NCBI GenBank assembly: GCA_002400085.1
Contig: DHEX01000005.1
Coordinates: 1-8,331, forward strand
Length of the DNA: 8,331 bases
Reading direction: 5' to 3'
Source of the DNA: Clostridiaceae bacterium UBA4839
Lineage (GTDB): Bacteria; Bacillota; Clostridia; Clostridiales; Caloramatoraceae
In this document: positions 1-5,229 of the stretch, piece by piece
Layout of the letters: the number at the start of each line of letters is the position of its first letter
How positions within the stretch are numbered: position 1 is the first letter of the stretch
Position numbers and translations under genes: made by a program
The notes under the pieces: model-generated
The model's database searches: none
What the model saw: the letters and a program-made list of their open reading frames with translations, nothing else
Told to the model about the DNA's origin: nothing

Positions 1-1
1 T

Positions 2-346
2 TGCAGTAATTATATAAAACAAAGCAATTTTGATATGGGATTAAATATAATTGCTGAAATAGAAAAGGATATTTCAGATGATGATTATGCTTCCAGAATA
101 AAATGTATGAAATATCTTTTTAACATATATGTTAAAAAGGAAGAAAATAATAAGGCAGAAGAAGTGCTTTTAAATGGAATAAAGTTTATTGAAAATATTG
201 ATAGAAAGGAAGATTTGGCTGATTTTTATGTACTGCTTGGTAAGTTTTATTATAATACAGGGGAAAAACAATTAGCAGCTAAGTATATGGAAAAAGGTAT
301 TGATATATATAAGGGTATGGGATTAATTCTTAAAGAAAGCATATAG
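2..346 (+). CDS. TPR protein, C-terminal part (5' end outside window); probable HTH-TPR regulator
   Basis: This is the tail of a gene whose reading frame is open from the first bases of the window (codons from position 2: Cys-Ser-Asn-Tyr...). The ATG at 35 is therefore probably an internal methionine, not the start; no ribosome-binding site precedes it. The visible 114 residues are helical and lysine/glutamate-rich. They end in a recognisable TPR unit with the pattern Tyr..LeuGly..Tyr..Thr-Gly....Ala-Ala-Lys-Tyr. The last 80 or so residues can be laid over the C-terminus of the next gene (TPR-like KaeA.IY.glsemYkkTGd) by eye, so I infer that the two are tandem paralogs and that this one also carried an N-terminal DNA-binding domain. 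That domain cannot be seen here. It could instead be a TPR protein without HTH, such as a Rap-like protein. Confidence 0.75.
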   Translation, partial: CSNYIKQSNFDMGLNIIAEIEKDISDDDYASRIKCMKYLFNIYVKKEENNKAEEVLLNGIKFIENIDRKEDLADFYVLLGKFYYNTGEKQLAAKYMEKGIDIYKGMGLILKESI

Positions 347-347
347 T

Positions 348-370
348 GGTCTGCTTTAAGCAGGCTTTTT
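348..370 (+). terminator. Intrinsic terminator after the partial TPR gene
   Basis: Two bases after the TAG stop, the arms GGTCTGC (348-354) and GCAGGCT (360-366) pair with two G-T wobbles around a TTTAA loop. A run of five T follows (366-370). The stem is short, so termination may be incomplete. Confidence 0.6.
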
Positions 371-380
371 CCTTATAAGA

Positions 381-397
381 AGACTCAACCCGAGTCT
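381..397. repeat. Short perfect inverted repeat in the intergenic region
   Basis: AGACTC and GAGTCT are perfect 6-base arms around AACCC. No T tract follows, so it is not a standard terminator. The right half plus following bases (GAGTCTAAG) can also pair with an upstream CTTA, leaving bulged bases. It may be an operator or RNA hairpin; function unknown. Confidence 0.4.
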
Positions 398-450
398 AAG
401 AATCATTTATCTTTTACAGTATAAGAAGGGATTTCAGTAGTTTTGAAGAA

Positions 451-478
451 ATCATAACTATGTCTAAAACGATCATAA
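451..478. promoter_or_regulatory. Direct repeats ATCATAA x2, 21 bases apart (possible operator)
   Basis: ATCATAA occurs at 451-457 and again at 472-478, an offset of 21 bases, about two helical turns. The pair sits 25-52 bases before the ATG of the HTH-TPR gene. A dimeric XRE-type protein could bind such a site, suggesting autoregulation, but the repeat is short and AT-rich and may be chance. No convincing sigma-A promoter is visible in this gap; the best I find is a weak TTGAAG (443-448), 16-base spacer, TAAAAC (465-470). Confidence 0.3.
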
Positions 479-502
479 TTTTTTCATTAAGTAGGTGAAA
501 AT

Positions 503-1789
503 ATGAATTCTGATGTTGGCAGGAGGATAAAACAAAAAAGAAGACAAATGGGTTTGACTTTAAAGGAACTTGCAGGAGATAGGGTTACAGCAGCACAGAT
601 AAGTGCAATTGAAAATGGCAAGTGTAATCCAAGCCCTAAGTTATTGGAATATATTGCAGAAAGATTGCAAGTTGATATTGATTATTTCACTCTTACTGGA
701 GAAGAAAGGTGCATAAAAAACTTTGAAAATTTTAAAAAGATGGCAGAAAAACTTGTAGAAGCAAATAAAATTAATGAAGCTGTAGAGATTTTAAATAAAA
801 AAGATGTATATTCAAGCTGCTTAAATGATGAGCAGAAAGGATATTATTTTCATATTAACGGTGAAAGCTTATATATAAAGAAACAATTTTCAGCAGCTTT
901 TGATTTTTATATTAAATCTCTTACATATTATCTTAGGACTGCGGAAAACCACATGATAAGTGATACATATATAAAAGTTGGAAATTGCCTTTTTAATTCA
1001 TGCGAACACTCGGCAGCTTTAGGTTATTATATGAGTGGATATCAGTATGCCAGCGATATGGGAGATTTTGATTCAATGGTGCGTAGCTTATATAATATGT
1101 CATTGTGCTATTTTAAAGATGAAAAATATAAACTTGCTGAAGAAAAAGTGAAAGAATGTTTAAATCTTATAAACACAAACAGCTGGAAGGACAGTAAAAG
1201 ATTTTTGCCAGGTCTTGAAATGATTTCAGGTGCCATTAATCATAAGAAAAATGAAATAGATGAGGGCTATGGTAAGTTTAAAAAAGCATTTTTAAGGTAC
1301 AAGGAATGTGATAATAAAAGCGGGATGGGAAGGGCTATGAATAATATAGCTCTTTGCTTATGGAATATGAATAAATTAGAGGAGACTGATAAGGCATTTA
1401 AAGAAGCTCTTAAGTATAAGGAATCATGTAATGACAGAACATTAGCCGATACATATATCAATTATTCTGAATTTTTAAAGGAACAAGTCGATATAAATAA
1501 GGCCTTTGGCAATATACTAAATGCTGAAGAAAAAATGCTTCAAATAAAGGACAAAGAGGGTACGCTTAAAATTTTTATAGAAAAGTTTAAATATACTTGC
1601 GAAATGGAGGATTTTGACAAGGCTGAAGTGTATGGTTTTATTGCATTGGATTATAGCCAGAAACTTGCGAATAAAAAAGCTGAAGCTGAAATTTATATTG
1701 GACTTTCAGAAATGTATAAGAAAACTGGAGACTTTGAACTATCTGTTGAATATGCTTTAAAGGCAAAGAAATTAGTTATTAGGGATTAA
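503..1789 (+). CDS. HTH-XRE/TPR transcriptional regulator, RRNPP-like architecture
   Basis: The product is a 428-residue, probably cytoplasmic DNA-binding regulator. Residues 5-63 form an XRE/Cro-type helix-turn-helix (GRRIKQKRRQMGLTLKELA, then TAAQISAIENGK as the likely recognition helix, then PSPKLLEYIAERLQV). From about residue 110 to the end it is an array of TPR-like helical pairs, clearest at 194-225 (LYNMSLCYFKDEKYKLAEEK), 276-308 and 394-425 (IYIGLSEMYKKTGDFELSVE). This domain order and length match the RRNPP family (PlcR, NprR, PrgX), whose TPR domain binds a short signalling peptide; that ligand is an inference here. The start is fixed by AGGTGA at 493-498 just before the ATG. There is no signal peptide or membrane segment. 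It follows a probable paralog and precedes an unknown gene and clpB in the same direction, with no terminator after it. It has eleven cysteines scattered through it, but no metal-binding pattern is evident. Confidence 0.88.
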   Translation: MNSDVGRRIKQKRRQMGLTLKELAGDRVTAAQISAIENGKCNPSPKLLEYIAERLQVDIDYFTLTGEERCIKNFENFKKMAEKLVEANKINEAVEILNKKDVYSSCLNDEQKGYYFHINGESLYIKKQFSAAFDFYIKSLTYYLRTAENHMISDTYIKVGNCLFNSCEHSAALGYYMSGYQYASDMGDFDSMVRSLYNMSLCYFKDEKYKLAEEKVKECLNLINTNSWKDSKRFLPGLEMISGAINHKKNEIDEGYGKFKKAFLRYKECDNKSGMGRAMNNIALCLWNMNKLEETDKAFKEALKYKESCNDRTLADTYINYSEFLKEQVDINKAFGNILNAEEKMLQIKDKEGTLKIFIEKFKYTCEMEDFDKAEVYGFIALDYSQKLANKKAEAEIYIGLSEMYKKTGDFELSVEYALKAKKLVIRD

Positions 1790-1800
1790 AATATATGGAG

Positions 1801-1832
1801 TATTTTGAAATAATAAATAAAAGGAGTAGAAT
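1801..1832 (+). promoter_or_regulatory. Likely sigma-A promoter for the unknown gene and clpB
   Basis: TTGAAA (1805-1810) and TAGAAT (1827-1832) are each one mismatch from consensus and are separated by 16 bases. Transcription would begin near 1839, leaving a short leader that contains the GGAGGG ribosome-binding site. The -35 lies inside a palindrome, TATTT-TG-AAATA (1801-1812), which could be an operator. ATATGG (1793-1798) and CCATAT (1837-1842) form a second inverted pair bracketing the promoter. No CIRCE or CtsR heptad repeat is present. Confidence 0.55.
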
Positions 1833-1861
1833 TACGCCATATTTTTCATGGAGGGATTTTT

Positions 1862-2494
1862 ATGGATTTTAATGGTTTTGCTAATTCAGATTTTGATTTT
1901 TTTAAAAAAAAGGATAAAATGAGTAAAGTAGATTATGAACAAGGAAGGAAGAACCTTAAAACTCATTTTCGTGGATTGTGCTATGAAATTCAAAAACTTT
2001 ATTATAAAGAGCACTCTGTTCCATTTTATATTGAAAAGGAATTTCAAAATTTTAGTAAAAGAAGCACCAGTATAAATGCAATGCATAATGTTGAAAATAG
2101 TTCTACAAAACTAAATTTACTTCTTAATGAAGAGGGAATTTATAATATTATTGAATTTTCTAATGAAACCCTTGTTATAAATATTTTAAATGAAAAAAGA
2201 AAAGATATAATTGGTTTTATAACAGGCAGTAGGAATAGACTTATAAATGCTGATTTAAATTTAAAATCAAAAAATAAAAGCATAATAAAATTAAATTCCT
2301 ATGAGATGAGTGACAAAAATTTTGATAACCTATACACTAACTTATCTGAAAGTATAAAAAATGGGAAAGAAGTTAGTTTTTATATTGGATATTTTTATAG
2401 CAAATCAGAATGTGTTAAACAGGGTAAGGATTTTTTAAACACAGCTTATAATTCGGTTTTAGAACTTTTAAAGTTTTCAAATAAACTTGAGTAA
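1862..2494 (+). CDS. Conserved-looking hypothetical protein upstream of clpB
   Basis: I do not recognise this 210-residue protein with confidence. It is lysine- and asparagine-rich, has no signal peptide or membrane helix, and looks cytoplasmic with mixed helix and strand. Residues 20-50 are helical (YEQGRKNLKTHFRGLCYEIQ), the middle has alternating hydrophobic strands (GIYNIIEFS, TLVINIL, DIIGFITGSRNRL), and the end is helical. The N-terminal GF..SDFDFF and the length loosely recall YktB/DUF1054 proteins, but I cannot claim homology. The start is set by GGAGGG at 1850-1855, six bases before ATG. The gene ends 25 bases before clpB, so the two are probably cotranscribed and this protein may act with or be co-regulated with the disaggregase; that is inference. 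Codons 12-17 lie in a T7A8 homopolymer run (1897-1911) that could allow slippage. Confidence 0.8.
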   Translation: MDFNGFANSDFDFFKKKDKMSKVDYEQGRKNLKTHFRGLCYEIQKLYYKEHSVPFYIEKEFQNFSKRSTSINAMHNVENSSTKLNLLLNEEGIYNIIEFSNETLVINILNEKRKDIIGFITGSRNRLINADLNLKSKNKSIIKLNSYEMSDKNFDNLYTNLSESIKNGKEVSFYIGYFYSKSECVKQGKDFLNTAYNSVLELLKFSNKLE

Positions 2495-2519
2495 TTGACA
2501 TAATAGGGAGGTTTTAGTT

Positions 2520-5108
2520 ATGGATATTGAGAAAATGACACTTAAAGTTCAGGAAGCATTAAATTTAGCCCAGCAGACTGCTGTTAAAATGAATCACCAA
2601 CAGGTTGATACAGAGCATCTTATGTATGCAATGCTTACTCAAGATGATGGATTAATACCAAGGCTTATTGATAAAATGGGTATTGATTCTAACGTTATAA
2701 CAAAGGAAGTTTATGATTACTTAGACAGGCAGCCTAAAGTATTAGGTGAGAGTGCAGGAACTTCAGCAGTTTATGCAACAAGAAGACTTGAAGAGGTTCT
2801 TTTAAAATCAGAAGATATACAAAAGAGAATGGGGGATAGTTTTATAAGTGTTGAGCATATATTCTTAGCATTTTTAAAGGGCGATTATCCTTCAACTTCC
2901 ATATTAAAAAAACATGGTATAACTGAAAAAGCTTTTCTTGAAGCTTTAAAATCTGTAAGAGGTTCACAGAGAGTAGGCACAAATGATCCAGAGGGAACTT
3001 ATGATGCGCTTAAAAAGTATGGAAGAAATTTAACAGAAGAGGCAAGGAAAAATAAGCTTGATCCAGTTATTGGAAGAGATGAAGAAATAAGAAGGGTAAT
3101 TAGAATACTTTCAAGAAAAACTAAGAACAACCCCTGCCTTATAGGTGAGCCTGGAGTTGGGAAAACAGCTATTGTTGAGGGGCTTGCACAAAGAATTGTA
3201 AGAGGAGATGTGCCTGAAGGGCTTAAGGACAAAATAATATTTTCTCTTGATTTAGGTTCATTAATTGCTGGAGCTAAATACAGAGGTGAATTTGAGGAAA
3301 GGCTCAAAGCAGTTTTAAACGAAATACAAAGAAGCGAGGGCAAAATAGTTCTTTTCATTGATGAGATTCACAATATAGTTGGAGCAGGAAAAGCTGAAGG
3401 ATCTATGGATGCAGGTAATATTATAAAGCCAATGCTCGCAAGAGGTGAGCTCCATTGTATTGGTGCAACAACTTTTGATGAATATAGGGAGTATATTGAA
3501 AAGGATAAGGCTTTGGCGAGAAGATTTCAAACTGTTATTGTAGATGAGCCAAGTGTGGATGAAACTATTACTATTTTAAGAGGATTAAAGGAGAGCTTTG
3601 AAATTCATCATGGAGTTAGAATTCATGATGGGGCAATAGTTGCTGCAGCTAAGCTTTCCGATAGGTATATAACAGGCAGATATTTACCTGATAAGGCAAT
3701 AGATTTAATTGATGAAGCAGGGGCAATGATTAGAACTGAAATTGATAGTCTTCCGCAAGATCTTGATGATGTATCAAGAAAAATATTTCAGCTTCAAATT
3801 GAAAAAGAAGCACTTTCAAAAGAAACTGATTCTGTATCCTTAGACAGGCTGAAGGCCGTTGATAAGGAAATTGCAGAATTGAAAGATAAACAGAACTCTT
3901 TAAATGCCAAATACCAAGTAGAAAAAGGTGATATAAAGCATGAAAGGGAGCTTAAAGAAAAAATTAATGATATTAAAGCTCAAATGGAAAAAGCAGAAAG
4001 AGAATATGATTTAAATAAAGTTGCAGAGCTTAAGTATGGAACTCTTCCTTCACTTACAAAAGAACTTGAAGATTTACAGGAAAAGCAGAAAAAATCAGAG
4101 CCTCTTTTAAAAGAAGAGGTTACAGAGGATGAGATAGCCGAAATAGTTTCAAAATGGACTGGAATTCCTGTTTCAAGATTAGTAGAAGGTGAAAAGGGAA
4201 AGCTTCTTCATCTTGGTGAAAGTATTAAAAAGAGGGTTGTTGGACAGGATGATGCAGTAGATTTAGTTGTGGATTCAGTTTTACGTGCAAGAGCTGGTAT
4301 TAAGGATCCAGATAGACCAATAGGTTCTTTTATATTTTTAGGACCGACTGGAGTTGGAAAAACTGAGCTTGCAAAAACTCTTGCAAGGGAAATGTTTGAT
4401 AGTGAAGATAATATGATAAGAATTGATATGTCCGAGTATATGGAAAAGTTTTCTGTTTCAAGGCTGATTGGTGCACCTCCAGGATATGTAGGCTATGATC
4501 AAGGGGGGCAGCTTACTGAAGCTGTGAGAAGGAAGCCATATAGTGTAATACTTTTCGATGAAATTGAAAAAGCCCATCCGGATGTTTTTGATATTTTTCT
4601 TCAAATATTGGATGAGGGAAGATTGACAGACGGCCGTGGAAAACTTGTGGATTTTAGAAATACTATTTTAATAATGACATCCAATATAGGCAGTGATGTA
4701 ATTCAAAACGAACTTGAACAGGGAAAGGACATGGAAGATATTTATAAGGATGTTTTTGAAATAATGAAGAGACACTTCAAGCCTGAGTTTATAAACAGGG
4801 TAGATGATATTGTAGTGTTTAAGCCGCTAAGTGAAGATGTGATTTTAAAGATAGCAAGAATATTTATTGATGATGTGGCATCAAGATTAAAGGAAAGATT
4901 TATCAAACTTGATATAACGGATGAGGCACTTAAATATATTGCAAAGGAAGGCTATGATCCTGTATTTGGAGCAAGGCCGCTGAAGCGTTTCATACAGAAA
5001 ACTGTTGAAAATACTTTAGCAAGAGAAATAATTAAAGGAAATATATCTGAAGGTCAAAAAGTTTTAATTGATCTTGATGGAGAAAATATTGTTTGCAAAA
5101 GTGTATAG
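2520..5108 (+). CDS. clpB: ATP-dependent protein disaggregase ClpB (Hsp100)
   Basis: ClpB is a hexameric cytoplasmic AAA+ chaperone that, with DnaK/DnaJ/GrpE, threads aggregated proteins through its central pore after heat or other stress. All parts are present in 862 residues, the normal family length. The Clp N-domain repeats span about 1-145. The first AAA+ module has Walker A GEPGVGKT (209-216), pore-loop Tyr254 in GAKYRGEFEERL, Walker B VLFIDEIH (277-284) and arginine fingers Arg334/335. The coiled-coil middle domain, which marks ClpB rather than ClpA/ClpC/ClpX, covers about 408-525. The second module has Walker A GPTGVGKT (608-615), pore-loop GYVGYD (655-660), Walker B ILFDE (677-681), Arg760 in FINR and sensor-2 GARP (817-820). 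No ClpP-binding IGF/IGL-type loop was noticed, as expected for ClpB. AGGGAGG (2505-2511) stands eight bases before ATG. It is probably cotranscribed with the preceding unknown gene and ends at a strong terminator. Confidence 0.98.
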   Translation: MDIEKMTLKVQEALNLAQQTAVKMNHQQVDTEHLMYAMLTQDDGLIPRLIDKMGIDSNVITKEVYDYLDRQPKVLGESAGTSAVYATRRLEEVLLKSEDIQKRMGDSFISVEHIFLAFLKGDYPSTSILKKHGITEKAFLEALKSVRGSQRVGTNDPEGTYDALKKYGRNLTEEARKNKLDPVIGRDEEIRRVIRILSRKTKNNPCLIGEPGVGKTAIVEGLAQRIVRGDVPEGLKDKIIFSLDLGSLIAGAKYRGEFEERLKAVLNEIQRSEGKIVLFIDEIHNIVGAGKAEGSMDAGNIIKPMLARGELHCIGATTFDEYREYIEKDKALARRFQTVIVDEPSVDETITILRGLKESFEIHHGVRIHDGAIVAAAKLSDRYITGRYLPDKAIDLIDEAGAMIRTEIDSLPQDLDDVSRKIFQLQIEKEALSKETDSVSLDRLKAVDKEIAELKDKQNSLNAKYQVEKGDIKHERELKEKINDIKAQMEKAEREYDLNKVAELKYGTLPSLTKELEDLQEKQKKSEPLLKEEVTEDEIAEIVSKWTGIPVSRLVEGEKGKLLHLGESIKKRVVGQDDAVDLVVDSVLRARAGIKDPDRPIGSFIFLGPTGVGKTELAKTLAREMFDSEDNMIRIDMSEYMEKFSVSRLIGAPPGYVGYDQGGQLTEAVRRKPYSVILFDEIEKAHPDVFDIFLQILDEGRLTDGRGKLVDFRNTILIMTSNIGSDVIQNELEQGKDMEDIYKDVFEIMKRHFKPEFINRVDDIVVFKPLSEDVILKIARIFIDDVASRLKERFIKLDITDEALKYIAKEGYDPVFGARPLKRFIQKTVENTLAREIIKGNISEGQKVLIDLDGENIVCKSV

Positions 5109-5117
5109 GGTATAGGT

Positions 5118-5159
5118 AAATTAGGCTCGTCCAGCGTTAGCTGGGCGAGCCTAATTTTT
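5118..5159 (+). terminator. Strong intrinsic terminator after clpB
   Basis: An 18-base-pair stem (5118-5135 with 5140-5157) closes on a GTTA loop. Only one wobble interrupts it (T5130-G5145), and the GC-rich core is GGCTCG..CCAGC. The 3' arm runs into five T (5155-5159). It starts nine bases after the clpB stop and should efficiently separate clpB from addB. On the minus strand the exit has only three T, so it is mainly a one-way terminator. Confidence 0.93.
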
Positions 5160-5168
5160 AAGAGAAGG

Positions 5169-5199
5169 TTAATACTAAAGTAAATAGATATGGTAAAAT
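5169..5199 (+). promoter_or_regulatory. addB: Probable extended -10 promoter for addB
   Basis: TGG-TAAAAT (5191-5199) matches an extended -10 element (TGn before a one-mismatch TATAAT). A weak -35, TTAATA (5169-5174), lies 19 bases upstream; extended -10 promoters tolerate a poor -35. The initiation site would be near 5206, giving a leader of only about 25 bases that is mostly ribosome-binding site. Confidence 0.5.
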
Positions 5200-5215
5200 A
5201 AAAATGAATGGTGAA

Positions 5216-5227
5216 AAGGAGGAGGAG
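5216..5227 (+). promoter_or_regulatory. addB: Extended ribosome-binding site of addB
   Basis: AAGGAGGAGGAG offers overlapping Shine-Dalgarno registers; AAGGAGG (5216-5222) sits seven bases before the ATG at 5230. It fixes that start against the in-window ATG at 5204, which has no such site. Confidence 0.85.
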
Positions 5228-5229
5228 TT

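Noticed and set aside
414..476. Twenty-codon minus-strand ORF in the intergenic region with leucine/isoleucine-rich sequence.
   Set aside because: No ribosome-binding site or promoter is visible for it; such frames are frequent in AT-rich gaps.
1267..2086. Minus-strand open frames at 1267-1461 and 1886-2086.
   Set aside because: They lie antisense to the regulator and the unknown gene, and are low-complexity hydrophobic translations with no supporting signals.
2940..3000. Possible internal start giving an N-terminally shortened ClpB, as known in Escherichia coli.
   Set aside because: No in-frame ATG, GTG or TTG with a ribosome-binding site is seen near the end of the N-domain.
2999..3530. 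Minus-strand open frames (2999-3358 and 3315-3530) inside clpB.
   Set aside because: They are antisense to strongly conserved ATPase motifs of ClpB and show no family features or ribosome-binding sites.
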